64,000 bases of DNA from Cupriavidus necator N-1 (GTDB lineage Bacteria; Pseudomonadota; Gammaproteobacteria; Burkholderiales; Burkholderiaceae). Made by a program: the position numbers and the translations under genes. Of this stretch, positions 8,196 through 17,529 are shown piece after piece. The stretch spans positions 2,170,001 through 2,234,000 of the forward strand of contig NC_015723.1 in assembly GCF_000219215.1 (NCBI RefSeq), given 5' to 3'. The notes under the pieces were generated by a model, which saw only the letters and a program-made list of their open reading frames with translations, was not told the DNA's origin and made no database searches. Every line of letters starts with the position of its first letter. The first letter of the stretch is position 1.

Positions 8196-9433
8196 ACGCA
8201 ATCACGATCAATGGCGAACGCCTGTGGCAAGCGCTGATGGACCTGGCGCAGGTCGGCGCCACGCCCAGGGGCGGCAATGCGCGCCTGGCCCTGACCGCGC
8301 TGGACGGGCAGGCGCGCGACCTCGTCACCGGCTGGATGCGAGAGGCCGGCCTGACCGTGCGCATCGACCGCGTGGGCAATATCTTCGGGCGCCGGGCGGG
8401 CCGCAACGACGCGCTTGCCCCGGTGACGACCGGCAGCCATATCGACACCCAGCCCACCGGCGGCAAGTTCGACGGATGCTATGGCGTCATGGCCGGACTG
8501 GAAGTCATGCGCACGCTCAATGACCACGGCGTGACCACCGAGGCGCCGCTGGAACTGGCGATCTGGACCAATGAGGAAGGCGCGCGCTTCGTGCCGGTGA
8601 TGATGGGATCGGGCGTGTTCGCCGGCGTTTTCCCGGAGGCCACCGCGTTGGCGGCAGCGGACAACGCCGGCAAGTCCGTTGCCGGCGAACTCGCGGCGAT
8701 CGGCTATGCGGGCACCGCCCCGGTCGGCCACAAGGTTGGCGCGTACTTCGAGGCGCATATCGAGCAAGGCCCGATCCTCGAGGCCGAGGACAAGGTCATC
8801 GGCGTGGTGACAGGGTCGCTTGGCCTGCGCTGGTATGACGTCACGGTGACTGGCATGGAGGCGCATGCCGGCCCCACCCCCATGCCGCTGCGCCGGGACG
8901 CCCTGCATGGCGCGTCGTTCCTGTTCCAGGAAGTGACGAAGATCGCGAACGACTTTGCCCCCGATGGGCGGGGGACGGTCGGGGTGGTCAATGTCCACCC
9001 GTCTTCACGCAACGTCATCCCGGGGCGAGTGCAGTTCAGCGTCGACCTTCGCCATCTCGATGGCGGCCAGCTTGACCGGATGGAAGCAAGGCTGCGCGCG
9101 GCGTGCGCGGCACTGGCCAGCGGCAGCACGACAGGTGCCGTGCTGGCGGTGGAAGTCGAAGCGATCCAGCGCTTCGAGCCGACGCCCTTCGCGCCCGAGC
9201 TTGTGGCGCATGTCCGGCAGGCGGCCGCGGCGCGTGGCTACACGCATTGCGACATCGTTACCGGCGCGGGCCACGACGCGGTCTACCTGGCCAGGGTGGC
9301 GCCGACGGCAATGATCTTCGTGCCGTGCAAGGACGGCATCAGCCACAACGAGATCGAGGACGCCAGGCCCGAGCATCTCGAGGCGGGCGCCAATGTGCTG
9401 CTTGCTGCCATGCTGGCGCAAGCCCAGGGCTGA
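8192..9433 (+). CDS. Zn-dependent amidase/hydrolase, hydantoinase/carbamoylase family (M20)
   Basis: The 413-residue enzyme belongs with N-carbamoyl-L-amino-acid hydrolase, allantoate amidohydrolase and beta-ureidopropionase. Metal-site motifs are present: TGSHIDTQPTGGKFDG (His and Asp ligands), WTNEEGARF (Glu pair), EAHIEQG, and SHNEIED near the C-terminus. The lid and dimerisation domain lies between about residues 210 and 330. Its start codon overlaps the stop of the deacetylase-like gene by four bases. Together with the MFS carrier this suggests uptake and stepwise amide hydrolysis of one nitrogen compound. The exact substrate is not determinable here. Confidence 0.88.
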   Translation: MNAITINGERLWQALMDLAQVGATPRGGNARLALTALDGQARDLVTGWMREAGLTVRIDRVGNIFGRRAGRNDALAPVTTGSHIDTQPTGGKFDGCYGVMAGLEVMRTLNDHGVTTEAPLELAIWTNEEGARFVPVMMGSGVFAGVFPEATALAAADNAGKSVAGELAAIGYAGTAPVGHKVGAYFEAHIEQGPILEAEDKVIGVVTGSLGLRWYDVTVTGMEAHAGPTPMPLRRDALHGASFLFQEVTKIANDFAPDGRGTVGVVNVHPSSRNVIPGRVQFSVDLRHLDGGQLDRMEARLRAACAALASGSTTGAVLAVEVEAIQRFEPTPFAPELVAHVRQAAAARGYTHCDIVTGAGHDAVYLARVAPTAMIFVPCKDGISHNEIEDARPEHLEAGANVLLAAMLAQAQG

Positions 9434-9472
9434 GCCTGGAAGGATCAGCCGGACAGGAAAGTGCCTGCGACG

Positions 9473-9670
9473 TTACAGCTCGATCATGGCGAATTCGGCC
9501 TTGCCGACGTCGCATTCCGGGCAGCGCCAGTCCTCGGGGATGTCTTCCCAGCGCGTGCCGGGGGCGATGCCGTCTTCCGGCCAGCCCTGTTCTTCGTCGT
9601 AGACCCAGCCGCAGATCACGCACACCCAGGTCTTGTAGGCGACGGCGGCTTCCAGTTGATCCTGCTGCAA
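9473..9670 (-). CDS. Rubredoxin
   Basis: This 65-residue mononuclear iron electron-transfer protein has the two cysteine knuckles CVICG (Cys17, Cys20) and CPECD (Cys50, Cys53), plus the aromatic core residues of rubredoxins. The start is a TTG at 9670, supported by CAGGAG six bases before it; no in-frame ATG gives a complete protein. It converges on the amidase gene with 39 bases between stops. Partners such as rubredoxin reductase or an alkane hydroxylase are not in the window. Confidence 0.93.
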   Translation of the reverse strand: MQQDQLEAAVAYKTWVCVICGWVYDEEQGWPEDGIAPGTRWEDIPEDWRCPECDVGKAEFAMIEL

Positions 9671-10193
9671 AACACACTCCTGAATCGGCTATGGAACGGA
9701 TTGTCCGGGCCGAATCATACCGGTTTTCGCGGCCTTGATTGCTGCGCCGCCGCGCGGTGCGCCGCCGGCTAGTCAGCCCGAGAATCGTCCACGATCCGGA
9801 AATCCGCCCTGAGCGGGTGTTTCCCGAAGCCACCGCTTATTTTCTTCAGTCGTTATTTCCGGTTTGCGAGCAAATGTATGGTCGCTGTTTCGCGCCGGGG
9901 TCGTTTTTGCGCCGCCGCAGGCTCTCTCAGCATACGGGACCTATTTAAAAATACCTAATAGCGCACTTAATATTGCAAATGTCTATTACTACATACATTG
10001 ATCCAGAGTCTGAATTGTCTGTGTCGGCAACACAACGCGAATTGCAACAACAATCATTCGTATTTATATTTCGACTCGCCCAGAGGAAGACCCCATTTTG
10101 ACCCCTTTCGCGCAACACCGGCCCAGGCATATTCGTGCGTGGCGGCGTAGGACGGCTGGGCCCCGACCGCAGGGGTAGACCAAGACCATAACC
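9671..10193. other. AT-rich intergenic region upstream of the siderophore receptor
   Basis: About 520 bases separate the rubredoxin start from the receptor start. The half from about 9940 to 10080 is strikingly AT-rich against the roughly two-thirds GC surroundings and holds the best receptor promoter. No convincing gene was found. A 107-codon minus-strand frame here has no ribosome site or family resemblance. Confidence 0.6.
10042..10070 (+). promoter_or_regulatory. Candidate sigma70 promoter with weak Fur-like site for the receptor
   Basis: TTGCAA (10042-10047), a 17-base spacer and TATATT (10065-10070) form a good promoter about 120 bases before the receptor gene. The spacer contains CAATCATT (10051-10058), which matches the centre of the Fur box, although only about 10 of 19 positions match overall. 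Iron repression is expected from gene function, so the Fur assignment is tentative and the promoter call is moderate. Confidence 0.4.
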
Positions 10194-12443
10194 ATGAATC
10201 GCCGCACCCCCATTGCCACCGCGCTGCTCGCGCTGTGCGCCACGCCCGCCGCCACTCTCGCCCAGCAAGCTCCCGCACCTTCAACCACCACCACGCAGAT
10301 AAAGCCGGCCGCCACGCTGCCGGCAGTGGTGGTCAACGGCGAGGCCTCCCGCGGCGATTTCAACGCCGGCAAGGCGTCGCTGAGCAAGCTGCCGGCCGAC
10401 CTGCGCGACGTGCCGCAGTCGGTCACCGTGGTGAACAAGGCGCTGATGGAATCGCAGGGCGTCAGCTCGCTGGCCGATGCGCTGCGCAACGTGCCGGGTA
10501 TCACTATCGGCGGTGCCGAAGGCGGCCAGATCGGCAACAACATCAACCTGAACGGCTTCTCGGCGCGGACCGACATTTACCTGGACGGCTTCCGCGACCG
10601 CGGCCAGTACTATCGCGATACCTTCGCACTCGAGCAGGTCGAGGTGCTGATGGGGCCGTCGTCGATGCTGTTCGGCCGCGGCTCCACCGGCGGCGTGATC
10701 AACCAGGTCAGCAAGAAGCCGACGCTGAAGGCCGCCACCGAGGTGACCGGCTCGGTCACCACCAACGGCCTGGTGCGCGCCACCGCCGACTACAACACGC
10801 CCACGGGCGACACCTCGGCGTTCCGCATATCGGCCATGGCGCAGGACGGCAAGCCGAGCACGCGCGACGAGATGACGGTGCGGGACTTTGGCATCGCGCC
10901 GTCGTGGCGCACCGGCATCGGCACCTCGACCGAGATCACGCTGTCGGCGCTGCTGCAGCATAACCGCGACATGCCGGACTATGGCTTCTCGAACCTGAAC
11001 GGCCATCCGACCAATGTCGACCGCAATACCTTCTACGGCTTCACCGACGACCGCACCATCCAGGACATCGCGTCGCTCAACGCCGGCATCACGCACAAGT
11101 TCTCGCCCAACCTGCGGCTGCGCAACCAGACGCAGTTCAACTACGTTGAGACCGATGCCCGGGAGACCGCGCCCAACTCGGTTGGCTCGGTCGGCGCCAG
11201 GGGCTTCACGCCGCTCACCACCAGCACGCTGCCGCTGGACCAGCTCTTTGTTCGCCTGCAGAGCCATGACCGCAAGATCCGTGACTACTCGATCTTCAAC
11301 CAGACCGAACTGACCGCCAGCTTCGACACGGGCCCGGTCAAACACACGCTGCTGGTGGGGGCCGAAGTGGGCCACGACGGCTACAACAACCAGAACTACT
11401 ATCGCAACGGCAGCTGCAACGGCGTGGCGCTGAACCCGGCCGCCACTGCGACCGCCGCGGCTGGCACCTCCGGTTTCGTGGCCTGCGAGCCGCTGGTCAA
11501 TCCGGCCTACACCGCGTCGCCGGCCAGCGTGCCCACCAGCACCGGCAACCTGCAGGGCGGCTCGGCCAATACGCTGGCGGCCTACCTGAACGACTCGATC
11601 GAGTTCAGCAAGCAATGGAAGGCGGTGGCGGGCGTGCGCTACGACCGCTACATGGCCAGCATCACCAACTCGGTCAACTCGACCAACACCCTGGGCAACA
11701 CCGCACTGGCCAATGCCGAGCAGACGGTCAACTTCACCAGCGTGCGCCTGGGCGGCATCTGGCAGCCTACCGAGGCGCAGTCCTACTACGTGTCGTACGG
11801 CACCTCGTTCAACCCATCGCTGGAGCAGCTGACCGGCACCGTGGGCCAGCAGAGCCTGGACCCCGAAAAGAACAAGTCCTATGAAGCGGGCGGCAAGTGG
11901 GACCTGCTTGGCGGCGACCTGTCGCTGACGTCGGCAATCTTCCAGATCACCAAGGACAACGCCCGCAGCCAGATCGACGCCACCACCTATGCGCTGAGCG
12001 GCAAGATCCGCGTCAACGGCTTCCGCGCGGGCGCCACCGGACGCATCACCAGCCGCTGGCAGGTGTTTGCCGGCTACACCTACCTGGATGCCGAGATCGT
12101 CAACGGCATTGCCGCCAACACCACCGGCAAGGTGCCGACCAACACGCCCAAGCACACCACCACCGCCTGGACCAGCTACGCCTTCCTGCCCAACTGGGAA
12201 ATCGGCGGCGGTGCCTTCTATATGTCGGAACGCTTTGCCAACAATACCAACACCGTCCAGGTGGGCAGCTTCGTGCGCTGGGACGGCATGCTGGCCTACC
12301 ACCAGCCGAAGTACGATGTGCGGCTGAATCTGTTCAATATCTTCGACAAAAAGTATTACGATGCGCTGATTCAGTCCGACGGCGGGCGGTCCGTACCCGG
12401 CACCGGCCGCACGGCGATGCTTTCGTTCACCTACCGGATGTAA
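10194..12443 (+). CDS. TonB-dependent catecholate siderophore receptor (Fiu/PiuA-like)
   Basis: This 749-residue outer-membrane receptor takes up ferric siderophores using TonB energy. It has a signal peptide ending near LAQQ (about residue 24). A plug domain follows (about 55-170: LPADLRDVPQSVTVV, FSARTDIYLDGFRDRGQYYR, VEVLMGPSSMLFGRGSTGG), then a 22-strand barrel ending in the aromatic-rich terminus FTYRM. The plug wording is typical of Fiu/PiuA catecholate receptors. The gene is followed after 50 bases by a PiuC/YbiX-type hydroxylase, its usual partner, which strengthens the iron role. No clear Shine-Dalgarno is seen before the ATG. The actual siderophore is unknown. Confidence 0.92.
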   Translation: MNRRTPIATALLALCATPAATLAQQAPAPSTTTTQIKPAATLPAVVVNGEASRGDFNAGKASLSKLPADLRDVPQSVTVVNKALMESQGVSSLADALRNVPGITIGGAEGGQIGNNINLNGFSARTDIYLDGFRDRGQYYRDTFALEQVEVLMGPSSMLFGRGSTGGVINQVSKKPTLKAATEVTGSVTTNGLVRATADYNTPTGDTSAFRISAMAQDGKPSTRDEMTVRDFGIAPSWRTGIGTSTEITLSALLQHNRDMPDYGFSNLNGHPTNVDRNTFYGFTDDRTIQDIASLNAGITHKFSPNLRLRNQTQFNYVETDARETAPNSVGSVGARGFTPLTTSTLPLDQLFVRLQSHDRKIRDYSIFNQTELTASFDTGPVKHTLLVGAEVGHDGYNNQNYYRNGSCNGVALNPAATATAAAGTSGFVACEPLVNPAYTASPASVPTSTGNLQGGSANTLAAYLNDSIEFSKQWKAVAGVRYDRYMASITNSVNSTNTLGNTALANAEQTVNFTSVRLGGIWQPTEAQSYYVSYGTSFNPSLEQLTGTVGQQSLDPEKNKSYEAGGKWDLLGGDLSLTSAIFQITKDNARSQIDATTYALSGKIRVNGFRAGATGRITSRWQVFAGYTYLDAEIVNGIAANTTGKVPTNTPKHTTTAWTSYAFLPNWEIGGGAFYMSERFANNTNTVQVGSFVRWDGMLAYHQPKYDVRLNLFNIFDKKYYDALIQSDGGRSVPGTGRTAMLSFTYRM

Positions 12444-12493
12444 CCCGCGGCTGGCGGCCCCCTGGTGCCGCCGGTCGTGGCGCCAGGAGCCCC

Positions 12494-13180
12494 ATGCTAG
12501 TCGTCATCCCCAAAGTTCTCAGCGCCGAACAGGTCGGCGCCCTGCGCCAGCGCCTGGAGCAGGCCGGCGAGGCCTGGGTGGACGGGCGCGTCACCGCCGG
12601 TTACTCGGGTGCGCCGGTCAAGTTCAACCAGCAGATCGACGAACGCTCGGAAGTGGCACGGGAGTGCCAGCAGCTGATCCTGTCGATGCTGGAGCGCAAT
12701 CCGCTGTTTATCAGCGCGGCGCTACCCAACATCGTCTATCCGCCGATGTTCAACCGCTACAGCGAAGGAATGACCTTCGGCGCCCATGTGGACGGCAGCG
12801 TGCGCATCCATCCGTACGACGGGCGCAAGCTGCGCACCGACATCTCGGCCACCCTGTTCCTGTCGGAGCTGGACAGCTACGACGGCGGCGAGTTGCAGGT
12901 GCGGGACACCTACGGTGCCCATTCGGTCAGGCTGGAGGCCGGCGACATGGTCGTCTATCCCGCCACCAGCCTGCACCAGGTCACCCCGATCACGCGCGGC
13001 GTGCGGCTGGCCAGCTTCTTCTGGATCCAGAGCCTGGTGCGGGACGATGCCCGGCGTGCGATGCTGTTCGATATGGACAATGCGATCCAGACCTTGAACC
13101 AGACCGGCGCCGATGAGGGCGCCCGGAGGACGCTGGTGGGGTGCTATCACAATCTGCTGAGGCAGTGGGGCGAAACGTGA
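12494..13180 (+). CDS. PKHD-type Fe(II)/2-oxoglutarate hydroxylase (PiuC/YbiX family)
   Basis: The 228-residue dioxygenase-fold protein binds iron through His98, Asp100 (HVDGSV) and His161 (TSLHQVTP). The 2-oxoglutarate-binding arginine is expected at Arg171 (RGVRLASFFW). AGGAG lies 7 bases before the ATG. The family is regularly encoded next to Fiu/PiuA siderophore receptors and is iron-regulated, although its substrate is not established. The position directly after the receptor argues for one operon and a role in siderophore handling. Confidence 0.92.
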   Translation: MLVVIPKVLSAEQVGALRQRLEQAGEAWVDGRVTAGYSGAPVKFNQQIDERSEVARECQQLILSMLERNPLFISAALPNIVYPPMFNRYSEGMTFGAHVDGSVRIHPYDGRKLRTDISATLFLSELDSYDGGELQVRDTYGAHSVRLEAGDMVVYPATSLHQVTPITRGVRLASFFWIQSLVRDDARRAMLFDMDNAIQTLNQTGADEGARRTLVGCYHNLLRQWGET

Positions 13181-13213
13181 GATTGGGGCGCCTCGCGGTG
13201 TGATGGCATGACA

Positions 13214-13233
13214 CGCCCGCCATGCGGCGGGCG
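13214..13233. terminator. GC hairpin between convergent genes
   Basis: CGCCCGCC (13214-13221), loop ATGC and GGCGGGCG (13226-13233) form a perfect 8-bp stem in the 79-base gap between the hydroxylase and the DUF748 gene. There is no T-run, so factor-independent termination is uncertain. It may still act as a bidirectional barrier. Confidence 0.35.
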
Positions 13234-13259
13234 GCCTTGCAAATCGTCTCCCCCGGCGT

Positions 13260-16200
13260 CTACCCGCGGATGGAGAAGTCCACGCGGTTGGGCGCGCCCT
13301 TGTCCTTGATGCCCTCGGCGCTGAGCTTGGGCGCGGTCAGGAACAGCCGGCTTTCCGGCACCTTGCCCTCGCGTTCAAGCGACTGCTTGACCACCAGTGC
13401 GCGTTGCTCGGCCAGGCGCTTCAGGTCGGCTTCGGTGACCGTGGAGTTGGCCATCAGCAACTTTTCCATTTCCTCGGGCGGCAGGGATTTAGTGAAGCCG
13501 ACGAAATTGCGCGGCTTCTTCATGGAAGTGCGCTTGTAGACCTGCTCCAGGTACTTCGGGTATTCCTGTTTCGAGACCTTGATCTCGGCGCCCTGCTCGC
13601 CGGCTTCGTCGTTGCCGGCCTCGCCGCCCGCCTGTGCGCTGTCGCGCTGGTCGCGCCGCTTCTGCTCGGCCACGCGCGCATCCAGCCACGCGCGGCGCGC
13701 GCCGGCCTCGTCGGTGGCCGGGTCGATGCGGCCGCTGATTTCCAGCCGCAGCGACGGCCTGTCATTGAGCGCCTGGCCCAGCTTGGCGATCTTGTCCTTG
13801 GCCGCCGGCGTCAGCGTCGCGGTGCCGGGCGCGAACTCGACGTAGCCCAGTTCCTCGCCCCCGCCGCCGCCAAAGGCCGAGGCGATCAGCGAGAACGGCG
13901 ACGTGATCGCCTTGGTCAGCAGGTTGACGATCACGCGCACGATCACGCCGCCGATGCTGAACTCCGGATCCGACAGCGAGCCCGACACCGGCAGGTTCAC
14001 GTCGATCACGCCGTTGCGGTCCTTCAGCAGCGACACCGCCAGCAGCACCGGCAGCTTGGTCGCATCCGGGCTGTCGACGCGCTCGCCGAAGGTGAGCTGG
14101 TCCAGGAACAGGTGGTTGCTCGCATCGAGCTTGCCGTTCTCGATCTTGTAGGCCACGTCCACCGTCAGCTTGCCCTTGGTGATCGGGTAGCCGGCGTACT
14201 TGGCCGCATAGGGCGTGAGCCGGGTCAGTTCCACGCCCGAGGCCTTGGCGGCAATGTCCAGGAACAGCTGCTCACCCAGCGGATTGAGCTTGCCGCTGAT
14301 ATTGACCGGCGCATCGTCGTCGATGCGGCCATCCAGCACCAGGTCGGCCGGGGTGGGGTCGCCCGACGACACCTTGGACACCTTGCCCTTCATGCCGGTC
14401 AGGTTGGCCGAGTAGTTGGGCTTGACGAAGAAGTCCGAGAAATTGATGTTGCCCTTCTCGAGCGAGACCCCGCCGATGCGCACCTGCGGCTTGGGCCCGC
14501 CCGGCTTCTGCTCCACCTGGGCCGTGCGCGTATCGCCGACCTGCACCGGCGGCGTTGCCGGCGCCGATGCCGGGCTGGCCTGCGTCAGGCTGGTGGACGG
14601 CGCTGCCTCGCCCTTCGCGGCGCCGCCGGCCATCACGTCCTGCAGGTTCAGGCGGCCGTTGGCGTTCAGGATCACGCGGGCATAGAAGTCAGACAGCGCG
14701 ACATTGCCCAGGCTCACGCGCATCGGCCCCTTGCTCTCGTCCATGGCAAAGTCGATGCCCGACACCGCCAGCGAGCGCCAGCGCAGGAAGTCGTCGCCGC
14801 TGATACGGTCGACCGTGCGCACGTTGCCGGATAGCACGTTGCCAGCGAATTGCGCCGCGATGGGCTTGCCTGTGGGCGCGTCGACATTGAGCTTGCCCTT
14901 GACCGTCAGCGTGCCGCTGCGCAGCGCGGCATTGAAGCGGTCGGCCAGGTAGGGCTGCAGCGGGCGCATTTCCACCTCGCGCAGGTCCAGTTGCAGGCGG
15001 CTGGCCGGGACGGTCGGCAGCACCGAACCGTCCACGCCGATCACGCCGCGCTGGCCTGACTCCGCATGCAGCCTGACCGGTACCGCCGCCGGCGTCAGCG
15101 GCCAGGCGATGGCGCCGGTGGCGAGCGCGATATTGCGGAACTCGTGGATCACCGGGCGGCCGCGGTTGGCCTCGGCTGGCTGGTAGTCCGCCAGGCGCGC
15201 GCTGCCGCCGTCAACGGTGACCTTGCCGATGTTGGCCTTCCAGCCGCCGGGGGCTGGCGCGCCGCTGGCGGTGGCTGCGGCCGGTGCGGCCTGGCGCGGC
15301 GTGGCGCGCGCCTGCTGTGCCGATTCCGTGGCCCACAGTCGCGCCATCTCGATCAGCTGGCCGTGGTAGTCGCGCGTGGCGGCGATCTGCGGCTGCGCCA
15401 GCGTGACCTGGCTGGTGGCGAAGGTCTGTTTGGCGAGGTCGAACTGGATATCTTCCAGCACCAGCTTTTCCGCACGCAGCAGCGGCAGGTTGGCGCCTTC
15501 GCGGTCGGCGGCGGCGCGCTCGCGTTCGCGGCGGCTGGCGCGGGGGCCAGCGTTGCCGTTGGCAGTGGCCCGCTCCTGCGCGTCAGCGCCGGCGCGGGCG
15601 GCCGCGGATACCGGCATCGTCACCGGCTCGCGCGTCGCGACATAGAGCGGCGCCAGCTCCAGTCGCGACTTTTCCAGCACGAACTGGAACTGCGGCGTGG
15701 CCCACGCCATGCGGTAGTGCAGCTCGGCATTGACCGCGGTCTCGCCGAACTGGCTGCGAAGCTCGCGCGGCCACCACGCGGCAAACCCTTGCGGGCGCAG
15801 GCCGGTGGTTTCCAGCGTGCCGGCCAGCGTGCCGTCGCGCAGCAACAGGTCGCCGGTGTGGTGCAGCGTCTGGCCGTCGGCCACGGTCAGCGTGGCGTCG
15901 ATGCGGGCCGGCTTGTCCCCTTCCGTGCCGGCAAAACCCTTGACCTCGGCATCGAGCGGGCCGAGCGCAAGCTTGCCCTGGCCCGACGGCGCCAGCGCGT
16001 CCTCAAACCCCAGCCTGGCCTGCTTCACGACGATGCGGTCGACCGCATAGCGCCACGGCACGTCCTTGGCTGCCGTGGCCGGCGGCGCCGCGGGCGTTGC
16101 CTGGGCGCCTGACGCCGCGACGGGCGCGGATGCCGGTGTCGGTGCCGGCGCCACACCATCGGTGGACTTGCTGACCGCCTGCGGCAGGAACGCCGTGGCC

Positions 16201-17231
16201 AGGTTCAGCGAGCCATCTGCGCGCCGTGCGGCTTCCACGCCGAGCCCTTCAATCTCCACGCTGCGCAGCTGCGCGCGGTGGGCCAGCGGTTCGAGCTTGC
16301 CGATATCCACTGCCAGGCGGCCGCTCTTGACCAGCGGCTGGCCGGCGCGCGTGACGACCTCGGCATCGCGCAGCGCGGCCGTGCCCATCACCAGCATCTC
16401 CTGCGTGTCCTTCTGCTGGCGGAAGGCCACGGTCAGGCGCGTGTCGAGCTTGCCGGACTTGACCTCGGCATCGCGCAGCGGCGGCGCGAACGCCATCAGC
16501 CGCGCGACCTCCAGGCCGTCAAGGTTGACGTTGAGCCGGGTCTGGCGCGAATCGGCAAACGGCAGCACCTCGCCATCGAGCGCCAGCCGCGTGCCGTTGA
16601 CCTGTGCGCTCAGCGTGGGCCGCGTCACGATCTCGACGTCATGCGGCAGGTTCGACAGGAACGGCAGGGTCAGCGTCAGGTTGTCGACGCGCAGGCTGGA
16701 ACCGAGCTGCTTGTCGTCATAGCTGAAGCTGGTGCCGGTGACCGCGATGTTGTTGACCGAGAAGCGCGCGGGCTTGGCATCGGGCGGCTTGGGCGGCAGG
16801 GCCGCAAGCTTGTCCTGGACATCGGCAAAGCTCATGCGGCCGTCGGCGCCGCGCAGCACGTGCACGGCCAGCCGGTCGACATGCAGGTTGTCCACCACCG
16901 GCGCCAGGTGCCAGACCGAGGCCAGCGAAGTATTGGCCTCGGCCTCGCCCAGCGTCAGCGCGGGGGTCTTGCCGTCGCGCTCATAGATAGTGAGGTCCGT
17001 CAGCGTGGCCGCCAGCTCGAACGGGCGCACGTGGGCCTTGCCCAGCGTGACCTTGCGCCCCAGCGCCTCGGTCGCGTTCTTTTCAATCAGGTATTTGAGC
17101 AGCGGCGGGCCGCCAAAATACCCCGCCAGCCCGAACACCGCGAGCGCCGCGACCACGCCGCCGGCGACGCGCGTCGCCAGCCGGCCGCGTGGCGTGGCAG
17201 CCACTGCCTGGATGGATTGCTTGAAAGCCAT
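13260..17231 (-). CDS. Giant AsmA-like DUF748 envelope protein
   Basis: The 1323-residue protein has one N-terminal membrane helix (about residues 20-42: VAGGVVAALAVFGLAGYFGG). A long beta-rich periplasmic body follows with repeated AsmA/DUF748-like units such as LHVDRLAVHVLRGADGRMSF and KGNINFSDFFVKPNYSA. The C-terminal segment (GTATLTPAAKDKIAKLGQAL, ISGRIDP) resembles an OmpA-like periplasmic domain. AsmA-like proteins are thought to bridge or remodel the envelope, possibly in lipid transport; that is family knowledge only. Several Ala/Pro-rich linkers interrupt the body. The start at 17231 is chosen over 17258 because it places a basic segment directly before the helix. It appears monocistronic and converges on the siderophore locus. 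Confidence 0.85.
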   Translation of the reverse strand: MAFKQSIQAVAATPRGRLATRVAGGVVAALAVFGLAGYFGGPPLLKYLIEKNATEALGRKVTLGKAHVRPFELAATLTDLTIYERDGKTPALTLGEAEANTSLASVWHLAPVVDNLHVDRLAVHVLRGADGRMSFADVQDKLAALPPKPPDAKPARFSVNNIAVTGTSFSYDDKQLGSSLRVDNLTLTLPFLSNLPHDVEIVTRPTLSAQVNGTRLALDGEVLPFADSRQTRLNVNLDGLEVARLMAFAPPLRDAEVKSGKLDTRLTVAFRQQKDTQEMLVMGTAALRDAEVVTRAGQPLVKSGRLAVDIGKLEPLAHRAQLRSVEIEGLGVEAARRADGSLNLATAFLPQAVSKSTDGVAPAPTPASAPVAASGAQATPAAPPATAAKDVPWRYAVDRIVVKQARLGFEDALAPSGQGKLALGPLDAEVKGFAGTEGDKPARIDATLTVADGQTLHHTGDLLLRDGTLAGTLETTGLRPQGFAAWWPRELRSQFGETAVNAELHYRMAWATPQFQFVLEKSRLELAPLYVATREPVTMPVSAAARAGADAQERATANGNAGPRASRRERERAAADREGANLPLLRAEKLVLEDIQFDLAKQTFATSQVTLAQPQIAATRDYHGQLIEMARLWATESAQQARATPRQAAPAAATASGAPAPGGWKANIGKVTVDGGSARLADYQPAEANRGRPVIHEFRNIALATGAIAWPLTPAAVPVRLHAESGQRGVIGVDGSVLPTVPASRLQLDLREVEMRPLQPYLADRFNAALRSGTLTVKGKLNVDAPTGKPIAAQFAGNVLSGNVRTVDRISGDDFLRWRSLAVSGIDFAMDESKGPMRVSLGNVALSDFYARVILNANGRLNLQDVMAGGAAKGEAAPSTSLTQASPASAPATPPVQVGDTRTAQVEQKPGGPKPQVRIGGVSLEKGNINFSDFFVKPNYSANLTGMKGKVSKVSSGDPTPADLVLDGRIDDDAPVNISGKLNPLGEQLFLDIAAKASGVELTRLTPYAAKYAGYPITKGKLTVDVAYKIENGKLDASNHLFLDQLTFGERVDSPDATKLPVLLAVSLLKDRNGVIDVNLPVSGSLSDPEFSIGGVIVRVIVNLLTKAITSPFSLIASAFGGGGGEELGYVEFAPGTATLTPAAKDKIAKLGQALNDRPSLRLEISGRIDPATDEAGARRAWLDARVAEQKRRDQRDSAQAGGEAGNDEAGEQGAEIKVSKQEYPKYLEQVYKRTSMKKPRNFVGFTKSLPPEEMEKLLMANSTVTEADLKRLAEQRALVVKQSLEREGKVPESRLFLTAPKLSAEGIKDKGAPNRVDFSIRG

Positions 17232-17529
17232 GTCGTTCCAGAAGATCTGACCCCGCATTCCGATGCTGCACGATGGTTTGTGCCCCGGATTTCACATTTT
17301 TCGACATTATGGCAACGGTTTCGGACAAAGCAAAGAAATCAGAATTGCCCCCTCAACGCCGCATAGGCCGATCTGGTATCTTTACGTCCTTTGCGAAGCG
17401 TTTCGTCGCAAGCCTGCGGCTTACCCGCCGCATCGTGCCTGCCTCCCCTGCGCTGTACCCTCCGGCCACACCCATCACGTATTCCGTGCTGCGCGCTTCG
17501 CATGCGATCTCTTCCATGCGAGTCCATTC

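Noticed and set aside
10281..12302. A 673-codon frame antisense to the siderophore receptor
   Set aside because: Composition is that of an antisense shadow; the plus-strand receptor has signal peptide, plug and barrel motifs.
13404..14834. A 476-codon frame on the plus strand inside the DUF748 gene
   Set aside because: Arg/His/Gln-rich antisense shadow; the minus-strand protein carries the DUF748 and OmpA-like features.
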